A stretch of 64,000 bases of DNA, from positions 116,410,789-116,474,788 of the forward strand of contig OW804097.1 of assembly GCA_942159475.1 (NCBI GenBank), in the 5' to 3' direction. Position numbers and translations under genes: made by a program. Positions 34,960 to 47,400 of the stretch are shown here, piece after piece (position 1 is the first letter of the stretch; every line of letters begins with the position of its first letter). The DNA comes from Sthenelais limicola (lineage: Eukaryota > Annelida > Polychaeta > Phyllodocida > Sigalionidae). Below the pieces are notes generated by a model. That model searched no databases, was not told the origin of the DNA, and saw only the letters and a program-made list of their open reading frames with translations.

Positions 34960-37018
34960 CCAAGATGTTGAACGCAGACACCATAAATGCTTACTTTGCA
35001 AATATAGGCCCCTTGCTAGCACAAAAGATTAAATGCCCCCCAACAAAAATCCCATACAAACCAACAACAACCACAAATAATAATGAGCCTTTCTCAATAT
35101 TACCAGCAACAGAAGAAGTAGTACTGTCAAAAATTAGGAACATAAACATTTCCAAGCCATCGGGTATCCCACACCTAAGCAGCCGTGTCCTTAGAGATGC
35201 CATGACACACCTTCTCACTGAATTCACCACACTCTATAACCTATCCATTGCTGAGGGTAACTTCCCTACAGCATGGAAGACTGCTACGGTGGTCCCAATC
35301 CCGAAAACAAGTAATGCTAGCACCCCTAATGAAATGAGACCAATCGCCCTTCTCCCCATACCAGGAAAAATCCTTGAATCAATAGTCCATGACCAGACCT
35401 CAGAGTACCTTGAAGAACACAACCTTCTCAATGAAAACCAATATGGATTCAGGCAAAACCACTCAACCCACCAAGCACTAGCTAACCTAATAGATGACAT
35501 AGCCACTGCCATAAACAGCAAACACACAACAACTGCAATATTTATCGACCTCAAAAAAGCGTTTGACACCCTAGACCACGCTCTCATAATACAAAAACTA
35601 AGATCACTTGAATTCGGCAACAACTCTTGCAAATGGTTCAGTAGTTATCTCGTGAACAGATCCCAAACTGTTATTGCAAATGGAGTAACCTCAAGCACCC
35701 TACCCCTCACAACCGGAGTCCCTCAAGGTTCAATCCTTGGGCCCCTCCTTTTCATCATATACATGAATGACCTGCCCGCATGCCTACCAGAAGTCAAAAC
35801 ACAACTGTACGCTGACGACACAGTCATTTACTTTGCTGACAAAACACATACAAACACCATCATTCCACTCCAGTCAGCACTTCACACACTAGAAAACTGG
35901 TGTGCCACAAATAAACTAACAATCAACACAACCAAAACGAAGGTTCTATCCTTTACAACCAAAAGAGCCATAGACGCAGCCACCTCAAACCTACGACTCC
36001 ATGACGCAGAACTTGAACTAGTAGAAAGCTTCAAATATCTGGGCACAACATTAGACAGAAAGCTGAATGCTCAGAAACAGGTGGATGCTGCATTGCAATC
36101 AACAAATAACAAGCTATACACATTATCCCGCATTAGATACATGATCTCAGAACAAACTGCACTCAAAATATACAAAGCAATGGTGCTCCCAATACTAGAC
36201 TACAACTCAATTATTTACCACTTCGCTACACAAAACAACATAGCCAAACTAGAACGCATCCAATCAAGAGCAATCAGAATCATTACCCGCACAAAAAAAC
36301 ACGAGCCAGCCTCACACAAACTCACTACACTAGGTCTGGATACACTCAAAGACCGAAGAGACAGGCACTTACTATGCCTCATGTACAAACGATCAAGAGC
36401 CCAACCTACCCTACCAGAAACTCACACGATCACAGCATAAATACAACCTCCCACTGCCTCTACCGAAAACAGAAACAATAAAGAATGCCCCATGCTACCT
36501 AGGAGCCAAAAACTGGAACAATCTTGCCCAGTCACAAAAAGACATACCAACATTTGAAACCTTCAAAACTGCACTCAAGAACAAGAAACACATTGAATAA
36601 TAGTGGGCCATGCAGAAACTTCCCGCTGACCCAAGATTGCTAAAATTGCACTCACAACCACCTGCAGTCACACAGAGCAAACACAGCCCATGCAGAAACT
36701 TCCCGCTGGACCGTGAATGCTTAAATTACACTACTAAAATGCACTCTAAAACAACACACAACCACAAAACGCACCGGCCATGCGGTAAGTTCTTCCTGAC
36801 CAATGAAACAGAAATAGACATTCCACCCAACATAACCATCATAACCGCTCATCTCACCCCTTCTCCACATCCCTACCCTCACAAAATTTTATATAACGCA
36901 TTTATGTATACCCTTATACTCATTAGCATAAGAGTAAGTATTAAAAATACTAGCGGTAGCATTAGTGAATAGCTAGACACAGCAGTGGGCAGAATAACCA
37001 TGGCAATTCTTAAATGAA
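34960..37018 (+). mobile_element. LINE-B: 5'-truncated Jockey/CR1-like LINE nested in Gypsy-1
   Basis: Only the RT half of ORF2 and the 3'-UTR are present, in the opposite orientation to Gypsy-1. Junctions are placed where the gypsy pol frames stop, so they are approximate, and I found no convincing target repeat. The 3'-UTR (36601-37010) contains a repeated word CATGCAGAAACTTCCC at 36609 and 36689 and a variant near 36779. It inserted after Gypsy-1. Confidence 0.82.
34965..36600 (+). pseudogene. LINE-B reverse transcriptase, truncated and frameshifted
   Basis: The open frame runs to 36440. Motifs: SKPSGIPHLSSRVL, RPIALLPIPGKILE, NENQYGFRQNHST, DLKKAFDTLDH, GVPQGSILGPLLF and catalytic YADD (near 35812). 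The endonuclease is missing. The usual C-terminal WNNLAQ...FKTALK segment follows in the +1 frame to a stop at 36600, so there is a one-base shift near 36430. The frame is otherwise open, so the copy is not very old. Confidence 0.85.
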
Positions 37019-37975
37019 TTAAACCCGTGAGCCTATGTCACAAGTCCGAAATTCATCGGATTCCCCTGCAAGATCGTCCCTGCTAGGAATTTCTTCAGTG
37101 CCATCCAACATCGCGATTAATCTCTTGATCATTGGATCAGACTGTTGAGCTTCTTGCAGCTTATTACTTTTAGCCTCCACAACAGGGGAGACTTCAGTAG
37201 CAGCTAACACAGCGTCATGCAGTCCGCAATCTTGACAATCCAGTCTTCCACATTTACGTGTCGGCAGGCGAGAGAGCGCATCAGCATTTTCATGCCTGCG
37301 ACCCGCTCGGTGCACAATCATGGCTTGATCCAACCCATACTCCTGCATGGTAGTCAACCACCTAGCAAGCATGTCTGTCGGATCCTTAAAATTTAGCAAC
37401 CAGCAGAGAGAGGCATGATCCGTCCTCACATAGAAATTCCTATTACCCAGAAGATAATGTCTAAATTTCTTTAAATACGTTAGGACAGCAAGCAGCTCGC
37501 GTTTTGTAGCACAGTAGTTCTTCTGAGCCTTAGAAAAACTATTACTGGCATAACCCAAGACAACTTCACGTCCATCCTGTATCTGTGAGAGGATTCCAGC
37601 CATTCCAAAACCACTTGCATCAGTGTCTAAAATGAAATCTCCCACCTTCCGGGGATATCCAAGCACTGGCGCCGTGGTCAGCAATTCCTTGACCTTGCTA
37701 AATGCAGCCTGACACTGCGGAGTCCACACTATTGGTCTGGTATAGCGCTTATCCTTACATGCAGCCGTCACAATGTCCTGCAAAGGAGAGACAATTTCAC
37801 CAAAATTGGGCTGAAACTCCCTATAATAAGAAGCAAACCCAATGAACTGTCTGACTACCTTAGCATTTGGGGGAACTGGCCAATTCTGGACTCTCAATTT
37901 GCTTCGGATTGGCTTGAATACCTTTACCAGAAACAATCCGGCCCAGGTATTCAACTCGCTGACGGAAGAATTCAC
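37019..37975 (-). pseudogene. Gypsy-1 pol part 2: RT thumb, RNase H, cut by LINE-B
   Basis: Continues pol after the frameshift at about 37900, with FIGFASYYREFQPNF and then RNase H with TDASG, KRELLAV and RTDHASL. The HRAGRRHENADALSR segment leads to the linker before integrase. The frame runs into LINE-B near 37019, so integrase is separated from RT by 2 kb of inserted DNA. Confidence 0.85.
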
Positions 37976-40022
37976 ACTTCTTCGGCTTCAATCTCAAGCC
38001 ATAGTCTTTGATTCTCTCAAGAACGAGCCTGAGGTTATGGAGACACTCATCAAGTGTCTTTCCAAAAACCACAATGTCATCCAAGTAAACCAAACATGAC
38101 TTCCATTTGAGTCCGTCCAGCATGGTGTCCATCATACGTTGGAAGGTAGCCGGAGCATTGCACAGTCCGAAAGCCATAACTTTGAACTGGAATAAGCCCA
38201 CACTGGAGAGGAAAGCAGTCTTTTCTTTGCTAGCCTCATCCATAGCCACCTGCCAATATCCGCTTTCAAGATCAAGTGTGCAAAACCATTGGTTTCCACC
38301 AAGAGCCTCGACACACTCATCAATCCTAGGCAGAGGAAAACTGTCTTTAATCGTGACGGAGTTCAACTGACGATAATCTACACAGAAACGCTGTGTCCCG
38401 TCCTTCTTGGCCACCATAACAATAGGAGCTCCCCAAGGGCTACTGCTATGCTCAATTCGGCCTTCTCTATACATCTTCCAGATTTCTGCCTCCGCTTTAT
38501 CACGTTTAGCAACTGGAATCCGTCTGTATGCTTGCTTGATCGGGCAAGCATCACCAGTATTAATAACATGACGGACCTTATGAGTACATCCCAAAGATTT
38601 ATCTCCTGGTAGAGAGAAGCAGCAACGGAATTCCTCCAAGAGATCTAGAGCATTTCGTTTTTCTTGGACTTCGGACAAGTCAGAATCGTCAACCATCTTT
38701 GTCAGTGGACACTCCGGAGTGGCCGGAATAGGAAGAGTAGGAGCGATCAGGTCATCATCCGCAACAGGAGACTCCAGCACCTGTATTGAATTAATGATTG
38801 CTTCCCTAATCATCTCTTCATTCTCCCCATTGTCAGACAGAGAATCCTGAGCTACCAAAGCAACTTCAAATACTCTGCCAACCACTCTATTCTTCTTAAT
38901 TTTCAACGTGCGACCGGTCGGATTGGAGAAAGCCACCGCGGCCGGAGAACCGTCACCTGGTACATAAGTATTCAGGCTGCCCAAGACTAGATCTTTCAAC
39001 AATCGTTGGTCTGGCTCGAACATCATTCCTTCAACTGCGACTGAGCCACTGTCAATATCAAGTTTGGCCAAAGTAACTGCTTTGGGTTTGAGGATAACTG
39101 ACTTAAGCAGCTTCACCTCTCTCCCCACAATTGCATCCTCAACTTGAACCGTATTAACAGAGGAACTTTCAATTCTGCTAACAGGTTTTTTCCATAACTT
39201 ACAAGTTACAGAAGACCCGTAATTATCCAAGAAGAAAGTTCCTGACCAATCCAGATTACATCGGTGCACATAATAGAAATCCGCACCTAATATCCCGCTT
39301 TCAGGACCTTGCAGTCCACTGACCACGAGACAAGTAATCATATATGTCCGGTCGCCAACTAGTAACGGACAAAGCACGCTCCCATATGTAACAATGGGTG
39401 TTCCATCTCCCATCGCACACACCATTCGTACCGACGTCATTGGTGGTGGATTTGGAAGGGATTCATAGAACCTTCTGGTGATCAAACTAGTAGTAGCACC
39501 CGGATCAACCAGAAAGCTGCCAGTTTCCCCATCCATCGTTACAAGGGCATACCATCTTTCCCGTACCAACAATTTGGTAGGGATCTCCAAAGTTCCCTGT
39601 TCATGTACAGAAACCTTCTGAACTCGAGCTGATTTAGTTGCTCCGCCCTTGACCAACACAATCTGATCTCGTTCAGCTTGGAACCCGGATTGCCCCCACC
39701 TCACATCTGAGGTAGAATCCGAGTCATCACAAAGCGCATGGCCTTGTGACAAGGCTTTACCGTCCGGCAACGATCGCGAATCTCCAGTTTTCGGAAGGGG
39801 TTCACCTTGTTGTGAAGCCTCCAACGTAATAGCTGGTGCCTGGGCCTGCCCGCCAATTCCTGTACTACTCACAGCTTCACTTCGGACTGTGGTACTGTGA
39901 AGCGCCCTTTTCCCGACCCCCATCTCGCTCCTTATGAGGGTCTCGTCGCGTTTCCCGAAGCCTTGGATGTAGCAGCATCTGTCTTCGGAACCAATCCAAG
40001 AAGAGCTAGTCTTCTGGGGCAA
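37860..40022 (-). CDS. Gypsy-1 pol part 1: aspartic protease and reverse transcriptase
   Basis: 720 codons. The protease active site reads D-P-G-A with Asp173, and ILGADF follows about 70 residues on. The RT begins near residue 500, with KKDGTQRFCVDYRQLN, FPLPRID, LDLESGYWQV and the catalytic YLDD at 646-649. A frameshift near 37900 ends the frame early, and the RT thumb and RNase H continue in the next entry. Overlaps gag at its start. Confidence 0.9.
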   Translation of the reverse strand: MPQKTSSSWIGSEDRCCYIQGFGKRDETLIRSEMGVGKRALHSTTVRSEAVSSTGIGGQAQAPAITLEASQQGEPLPKTGDSRSLPDGKALSQGHALCDDSDSTSDVRWGQSGFQAERDQIVLVKGGATKSARVQKVSVHEQGTLEIPTKLLVRERWYALVTMDGETGSFLVDPGATTSLITRRFYESLPNPPPMTSVRMVCAMGDGTPIVTYGSVLCPLLVGDRTYMITCLVVSGLQGPESGILGADFYYVHRCNLDWSGTFFLDNYGSSVTCKLWKKPVSRIESSSVNTVQVEDAIVGREVKLLKSVILKPKAVTLAKLDIDSGSVAVEGMMFEPDQRLLKDLVLGSLNTYVPGDGSPAAVAFSNPTGRTLKIKKNRVVGRVFEVALVAQDSLSDNGENEEMIREAIINSIQVLESPVADDDLIAPTLPIPATPECPLTKMVDDSDLSEVQEKRNALDLLEEFRCCFSLPGDKSLGCTHKVRHVINTGDACPIKQAYRRIPVAKRDKAEAEIWKMYREGRIEHSSSPWGAPIVMVAKKDGTQRFCVDYRQLNSVTIKDSFPLPRIDECVEALGGNQWFCTLDLESGYWQVAMDEASKEKTAFLSSVGLFQFKVMAFGLCNAPATFQRMMDTMLDGLKWKSCLVYLDDIVVFGKTLDECLHNLRLVLERIKDYGLRLKPKKCEFFRQRVEYLGRIVSGKGIQANPKQIESPELASSPKC

Positions 40023-41944
40023 GCTGAGTTAAAATGCCCCTCCTCACTACAGAACCAGCATTCTCGGGTTGGTTTCCAGCGCCTGAATCTACCACGTCCA
40101 CCTCCGTAGGAGGGAGTGGCCGAATCAGCACCCGGCGCGGTCGTCTTACGTTGTTGCCAAGCCTGCAACGCCTGTACAATCACTTCACTAACATCATCCG
40201 AAATTGGTCCGGATTCAGCTAATGAAGATTTCTCCAACAGCTCCGTTACTTGGGCTATGGCTCTGACACTAACTTTCTTCTCACCAAGTCCGCTAGGAGC
40301 GGCGGACATAGGTGAGGTCATAGAGTTATGGGACTCTACACTAATTTCCTGAAGGGTCACAGAATCTACATCCTGAGTGCAGCTCTCATAGACTTCTGAC
40401 CAGTGAGCGCAATCATTTAGATCGTTTGGCTGCTTGAACCTAATCCAAAGAGCCTGCTTCGGGTCAGAAAGTCCCTTCAAAAAGGTTCGGATACCCATGG
40501 TACGTGAAGTGCTATCCATCACTGTACCAAAGGCATACCTAGCCCTCTTTGCTACCTCATTAGCAAATGCTCGACCGTTCTGGCGAGGAGTTTGGCGACA
40601 TTTAAATAATTCCGCCTCCCTCTTCTCCCTGGAGTGTTCACCATAGTTGGCGTCCATATGTGCGACAAGTTCAGGAAGAGTAACCCCCTGGGGTAATTCT
40701 CCTAACTCGGCAATCTGACGCCTGCAACTACTTTTTAGCTGTCTCACGAACATAGCGTCCGTCCAGTTGTGCGCCTCGGCCACAACCTTCATCTCAGCCA
40801 AATGGTGAAGCCAAGTGTCCTTAGTGGAATCCCACAATCTGATTGTTCCTAGTCGTGGGCTGATATGTTCTTTGTCAGTATAGAACGTGTACGAGAAATG
40901 AGTATCAGCCGGGTCCGGCCCTGCATAAGTCAGGCCTTGCACCAATGACTTATTTCCATAAACAGACTTCTGGGGACCCACCGGAAGCAAGGTCAGCGAT
41001 TGAGAGTGCATACCAGTTGGTACACACACAGTAGTGGTACGAAGCCCATCCGGATCAGCCCCTGTAGTGGAATGAACCGATGCTCTGGGTGTAGTAACCA
41101 CTGGAGGTGCAGTACCTACTGGATCTCTTCGGACATAGGTCTCGTTAACAATATGTCCGCGCACATAAGAGTTGCTTTTCGGAGTAGCAGGCCTCTTAAT
41201 GCTAGGCATTCCACCTAGCTCAACTACCTTCTCCCCCTCATCTTTAGGCGAGGACTCGGCTACAGCTGCAGGCTCCCTTATAGTAACCTGTCTTTGAGCT
41301 CCGAAATGTCTCGGAGTCAAGAGTTTGTAGGAGTCACCCTCCTGATAACCCGGGCCAGCACCCGCATCAGCAAACGTCGAGGTTGCTGGCTGGATTATCT
41401 TCAGAGGGGTCATAGACAGAGCAAGCTTCTCTGCTAAATCCGCCTCAGAATCTAGCAGATGGTTGTGGAGCCTTGACAAATCGTCTACCCGAGACGCCTC
41501 CGTTTTCAATTTCTCGTTCTCAGTTCTTAGCTCCCTAGTGGTAGCAGAAGCATCCCTAGAAACTTCCTCTAGGGTTCCCTGTAAATCCGAATTCTGCTCA
41601 GTTAACTGATCGACAGATTTACGCATCATAATAAGCTGTTGATGAGAGTTGGAGTAGGCGCTTTTCCAACTCATCACCTGAGCTCTTAACGTAGATATCT
41701 CTATCTCATCTTCAGATTCCGTATTCTTAGCCGGATCACGGTAACCCCATGGGTCATACCCAGCAGCACCTAGAGCTTCTGGTCCTTTCGGAACAGAATC
41801 AGGTGACTTCACACTTGGCGGAGTGGTTTTCCGCCTAGCTCCAATGCCAACTAAGTCATCCTTCTCCGGAGTAGCAACTCTAGATCTAGCAAGGTTGTCC
41901 TGGATCTGGGTAGCAACGTCTACCAAAGGTTTAGCGGCTGCCAT
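39932..41944 (-). CDS. Gypsy-1 gag
   Basis: 670 codons, intact. The N-terminal third has a probable coiled coil (about residues 108-170, KSVDQLTEQNSDLQGTLEEV). The middle, about 340-520, looks like a capsid region (RLWDSTKDTWLHHLAEMKVV and following). One CCHC zinc knuckle, C629-x2-C632-x4-H637-x4-C642, lies near the end. Gag packages the element RNA into particles. The 3' end overlaps pol by 91 nt in the -1 frame, so pol is probably made by -1 frameshifting. Confidence 0.9.
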   Translation of the reverse strand: MAAAKPLVDVATQIQDNLARSRVATPEKDDLVGIGARRKTTPPSVKSPDSVPKGPEALGAAGYDPWGYRDPAKNTESEDEIEISTLRAQVMSWKSAYSNSHQQLIMMRKSVDQLTEQNSDLQGTLEEVSRDASATTRELRTENEKLKTEASRVDDLSRLHNHLLDSEADLAEKLALSMTPLKIIQPATSTFADAGAGPGYQEGDSYKLLTPRHFGAQRQVTIREPAAVAESSPKDEGEKVVELGGMPSIKRPATPKSNSYVRGHIVNETYVRRDPVGTAPPVVTTPRASVHSTTGADPDGLRTTTVCVPTGMHSQSLTLLPVGPQKSVYGNKSLVQGLTYAGPDPADTHFSYTFYTDKEHISPRLGTIRLWDSTKDTWLHHLAEMKVVAEAHNWTDAMFVRQLKSSCRRQIAELGELPQGVTLPELVAHMDANYGEHSREKREAELFKCRQTPRQNGRAFANEVAKRARYAFGTVMDSTSRTMGIRTFLKGLSDPKQALWIRFKQPNDLNDCAHWSEVYESCTQDVDSVTLQEISVESHNSMTSPMSAAPSGLGEKKVSVRAIAQVTELLEKSSLAESGPISDDVSEVIVQALQAWQQRKTTAPGADSATPSYGGGRGRFRRWKPTRECWFCSEEGHFNSACPRRLALLGLVPKTDAATSKASGNATRPS

Positions 41945-42042
41945 ACTTTTATTTTCTCGGAAAATATTTCTTGGAACTCAGAAATGAATCTAGTTCACCA
42001 ATAGAGGTTTGCCCCGCGGCGAGCTTTGGTCACGGCACCAAT

Positions 42043-42509
42043 TGTAGTGATCTTTCGGATCCGATCCGCTCAACTACGCCAATAAAAGACTCCAACAAGG
42101 AAAGACCTTCTGCACAGCTTTTATTAAGCAAACACGGGACAAGCTCCCCAACGACCTGAGCAGTGGAGATGGTCCGGCCACCTCGTAATCCACACACCAA
42201 CACAAACATGGTGTCACATCCGCAGGTTGATATATAAATACAGAGAGATGACAACCTTACTCTCGGAAGTTATGTACACAAGTGTGGTACAAAAGGCTTG
42301 TAACAATAATATAAAGAGTGACATACATAAAGGGTAAGATAAGAACAATAAGGAAACTTCTTCCTAAAAAGGCAATGTTGATGATATAAGCTGGTACTGC
42401 CCACGGGGTTAGTACAAGCGTACCAACCTCAGCGGACAGCACCACACAACAATAAGACTGGACACTAAATGTCCCATACCTTTCTTATAAGATACCCAAA
42501 CCCACTACA
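42043..42509 (-). repeat. Gypsy-1 5' LTR and primer site
   Basis: 467 bp, seven differences from the other LTR. Just inside it on the minus strand lies ATTGGTGCCGTGACC (42028-42042), the likely tRNA primer-binding site. I did not assign the tRNA. Confidence 0.9.
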
Positions 42510-44461
42510 ACTATATACATGTATAGGCATTCTCTTCTTGAATTTTAAATTATCTTAACATAGTATCTAATTTTACCTTGGAAAAATGACCTTAATTAAG
42601 ATCACTGATGGGACATAATTCAATGATTTTTGTACTTTTCTGTAATTAGACAGTGAACAAATGTATCAAACGCCACCAAATTTCAACATAAGATGTCTTA
42701 CTTGTGCCTTAATCGATTCCAGCATTTAAAAAACGTGTGTTGAAAATTATTTTTTGGGACCTCTGTATCCTCTGTTATTATATTAGTTTTAAGAGAAATA
42801 TAGGTGTTTATGCAATTAAAAGGTCATTCATGGTCCAAATGAAAAAAAACTTGGGATTCTGGTATCTGGCCATATGGACTTTATATTGTGAGGTTTTCTT
42901 TTCTTTTTTAGTGTCATTCCGACACTAAACAGAATATAAATGGAAATATGTGAGCATCGCCCTGGCCCTATGACCCTTTTTAAAAAGCTCTATAGGATGA
43001 GAAGAAAGGGGGTTTATGTAAAAGTAAAAGCATGGAAGGTATCTTAATGCATTATTGCATGGAAGTCGAATTTATTATAGCCTGTAGTACTATATTAGAC
43101 ATAGAGGAAATATTTTAAATTTATTTATCTAAAATAAATCTTTTTTTAAACATTAACTAACATTGAGATGTGAAATACACCTGTAAGAGGAATGTCTATG
43201 ACCACAAACTTTATCAGATATCTGACTGAGTAATTAAATTTACTTTGACACATATCTATGTAAAACTACCAGGCTTATTTTGCTTTTTATCATCATATAT
43301 GTGGAGAGGGTTTATTTCTAATTAAAGCTGAAAAACTACATTTACCTTTAAACTTGGCCCGAAAAAAACCCTGAACCCCTTGGACTATTGTAGTATAATT
43401 TATATCTACTTAAAATTTGAGATGTACTCTATGAAATAAGATCAGATAACATGTTAGTTTACCAAGTTTCTAAAATTGCCATTCCAAGACCAATTGTACA
43501 TTTCTGTGCGACCTGACCCATATGTATAATTATATATTATAATTGATATGTATAGAATTACTTTCATGGAGTAATCTAGATTTAATGTGAGCAAATTTAT
43601 CTGTATCCATAAAGGGATCTGTACACATAGTACTAGCCTTTACGCTGTGTGACTGGGAGTAGTGGTAGGGTACAGGAGGTGACTGTTCCACCGGTGACGT
43701 CACCGCTCCCCTCTACCAGCGGTGGGTGGAGAGAGGAGTGTGAGCCAGATCTGGGGGTGTTCATGGGGCTGTAACTTCAAAACTGCTGGACATAGAAACT
43801 TTTGGATCTGGTATCATGGTTAGGCTAGCTATCATACAAGGGGGACAAAAGGACATATTTTTTTCATGTCAGTGGGTCTTTAAATCAAGGTCAAACCATC
43901 AAACTCATGCCAAATATGAATTCCCTGACCCCCCCAAACCGTAATAACTATGTTTTGACGAGTATTGTAGGCTAAACCTTGTAGGCTAAACCTTGTAGGC
44001 TTGAAAAAAATAATTCTTGGAATGGTCCAGGGCGGCCATTTTGGATTTCAAGATCAAATCAAGGTCAAATCGTCAAACTAATGTCAAATATGAATTCCTT
44101 GACCCCTAAAACCCTAGTAACCATATAATTTTTTTTTATTGACTTGTATTGTAGGCCAAACCATTAAAAAAATTGTTCTACGATTGGTCAAGGGTGGCCA
44201 TTTTGAAGTTGCGGCCCTCAGAGAGTTAACTTGCACTTTCTCATGAAGAGGCCTCTACTGAAGTTTTTATTTAGCCTTCAAAGATGCTAAATTCATTGAG
44301 AAACGGACCTATACTCTCAACAGTCACAGAAGTGCTCCAGATGACCCAACTAAGATATCAAATTCAGTAAATAAGCATGAGATGCTTAAGTTAACATCAG
44401 GAGACGAAATGGCATGTTCATAAAACGCAATCTTCCCCAATACCATACCATAATTTTACAG
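42510..44461. other. Non-coding DNA upstream of gene B exon 2
   Basis: No exon recognised. Two related units (43880-44020 and 44050-44200) share CAAATATGAATTCC, TTGACCCC and TTGTAGGC words. GTAGGCTAAACCTT is repeated at 43967-43998. A palindromic CACCGGTGACGTCACCG is at about 43691. From 44350 the sequence parallels 75-497 in gene A, as expected of homologous introns. Confidence 0.6.
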
Positions 44462-47400
44462 ATATCAGGCAATGGTGTTCTGCTGTGCGGGTACATTCAT
44501 CTTTGTTCAGGCCCTTCACAATTTCTCCTCTCCCTTCACGGGAATGGAACAAGATCACTGGTGCAGCATAGACCGACTTTCACACTCCAACCTGTCAGAA
44601 GAAAGACAAAAAGATTTATCAATCCCCTGGGATGCAACAAGGAACAAGTATCAGAGGTAAGCACTAGAGGATAGATAATTACTCTACATTTCCATTTTCA
44701 GAAATATAATAGTTAATTATTTGATAGGCTGAGAAGTTAATCTAGTAACAATCTGCCTTGTTATGACTTCAGTTGTAGTATGTATGACTACCCCTGGGAG
44801 AATATGACAGACGACAAACTACAGTGGTTGAATAGGAGTCAAGTGGTGTCATCTCCCACTTTAAACTGTGACACTTGGAAGCACAATACGTCAGAGTTCA
44901 GATCAACCATCATTACAGAGGTGAGCCACAATAACTACTGATTATACAAAGTTGGGGAATTGTTGGAAAAGTAATTGTTGTTTGAAATATGATGAGTAAA
45001 TTACTTTCAATGCAAGTGAATAAACATCATTGTAGTAGTCCGTTGGAATTGAGACATATGTGACAAGGTTAGTTTGCTTTTCTCACTTTTCTCACTCGCT
45101 ATTGGAGTGGATTGTGTGGGTGCTCTCCCCACCACTAGGAGCACCTCAGCTGTTCTATTAATAAACACTCATCCTTGAGAGACAACAGAGTTGACTCTTA
45201 CTTTCTCAGGGTTATACCAACCTATTCGTCATAATAATCTGTATATTACTTATTTAGCTGAAGGATATATCAATTGTTGCCACCAAAGGCTTCTGCGAAA
45301 TGGAAGCTATCCTGTTATTCGCTGGGCCCCAGAAAAGCGTTAGGTGTATCTTTCAAATCTGTACCCATATGTGAGAGAACAATTTTTGTTTAACAGTGGC
45401 AACTGGTGTGTGGGGACAGCTGGTTGGTGGGACTGACGTGCACCACATATCTTGCAGGCCTTATGCTAGGCTCTCTCATCGGTGGTCCCATTGCAGACAA
45501 GTAAGGAGAAATGTTTAATGTTCAGCGAAAAGGTGCAAATTAGCCTTCACCAATCCTCTAAAATAACCCCAATAGATCCATATAGAAATCATTCTGTATG
45601 ACTGTTCTAGGTTTGGTAGGAAAACATGTCTCCTTATATTCATGTCAATCTCGATACCGTGCAGTTTTGGAGCTGCCTTCTCTCCATGGTTTCCACTGTA
45701 CCTGGTACTTAGATGTTTGGTTGGTCTCTGTTGTATGGCAGCCATGCACTCTGGAATGGTCCTAGGTAAGTTCATACAGTATGTGTGATCCTACTTTACT
45801 AATATCCTCTCAAAGCTAATATCACCTAATATGCCAAATCAGTTGGATATTTTGACAGCCAAAAGCAACACATTATAAAGTATATGTTTATTATACACTG
45901 ATCATTAAGAGCCTAATGGATCTATGAAACCCAGGAACATCAAAATGGCAAATTGAGCCTCTGAAACCAAAGCAATATGTTAGTGCTAAAAAATTGCCAA
46001 TGCTAACCCTAATGTATGTTTTATGAGGACTACATCATCACTCAGTGTGCTATTCTCAGCAATCCTACCTGAGATACGAGCGTCAATTACGATATGTTAC
46101 CAACGTATGACCATTTCACACCAAAATTGTAACTTTATTTTTATGTACAAATGTTCGTAAAGTGGTTTCTTGTCATCCATGTGTGATGCTATTCACAATT
46201 TAATAAGATTGTGGGCCTTTCAGCCACTTAGAAATCAACCCTCCTCTATCCCATTTCCTTGGGAATGGACATATCATATTTTCGATGGCATGTTCCTGTT
46301 GTGTATGGCTGTGTTCATGCATCAGCTAAAACTAAATGACTTGTACCAGAACTTATGTACCACCACATCGCAAGTAGCTAAGGGATGCGTTAGTGTTGCG
46401 TTGGTGCATTGTGGTTGCTAAATCAGCCTAATGCTTCTTCCTCCCTCTACTCAATATAAAACAACAAATATCATTTCAAATAATTTCCTTTATTTCCAAC
46501 AGATCATCAAATGATTTTCTGAAAATCCCAATATTGTTGCTCCAATTAAAGAATCTGGTGTCAACTTTTTCTTGATACAAGTTAATTTATTCAAATTAAT
46601 TTGGTGTTTCACAACTGATGTCTCAAGGAAATACATTTAAAAGACTATACTTCTACATCATTTACAGCCATGGAAATAGTTGGACCCAAGTACAGGCCTG
46701 TTGCTGGGACATTCATCAGCAGTTTCTTTGGTTTTGGCTATGTGTTGGTTCCATGGATAGCTCAAGCCATTAGACATTTCAGATGGTTCCTCTTTGCCTT
46801 GTCTGTGCCTCATATTGGGGCTGTAGCATGTGCTTTGTGGGTAACATTTGATCTTCTTCTTTGATAGTCTTCTTAAATGATGCCTCTACAAAAATCTGTT
46901 TTAGATCCTTATGATATTAAAATTTGAAGTCAAATCTGAAGAAAGTATACTCACAGTATTTTTTTTTTTTGGTACAAATCTTTATTCAGGGAGATAAACG
47001 GCAGTTGCCAAAGTTTTTTTAAATGGTTCAGGTAACCCTGGTATTCCTTCCATAACCTGAAATTTCTCCATTTCTAATTGACGTCAATTGTAGCTATCGT
47101 AATTAGCTGGTAATGAACTTATACATCATTTCTTCGGAGAGTATAATATGATGAGTGAGTAATAATGGGATGAGATGGTAGTGGTGATTGATGAAAAAAG
47201 TTGGAATAGCAAGTTGTACATAACATAGTTTCAATATTGGGTTAGTATGCAGTTACAATATAGGTATACGGATGGTTTTTGTTAGTAAACCAGTTTTCAG
47301 TCTATATTTGAAATTACAAGGTGGTATTATGTTTTTTATGTTATCTGGTAATTCATTCCATTGTAGTATTCCCGCATATGCGGGAAGCATATTGACAGGA

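Larger units (their letters stand above)
28793..42509 (-). mobile_element. Gypsy-1: long Ty3/gypsy LTR retrotransposon
   Basis: Two 467-bp LTRs (28793-29259 and 42043-42509) differ at 7 positions, about 98.5% identical. They begin TGTAGTG and end CACTACA. A 4-bp repeat ACTA flanks the element (28789-28792 and 42510-42513). On the minus strand the order is 5' LTR, primer site, gag, protease, RT, RNase H, integrase, a 1-kb gap, an extra 808-codon ORF, polypurine tract, 3' LTR. PR-RT-RH-IN order and integrase motifs place it in Ty3/gypsy. Removing the LINE-B insert leaves about 11.7 kb, large for the group. Confidence 0.93.
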
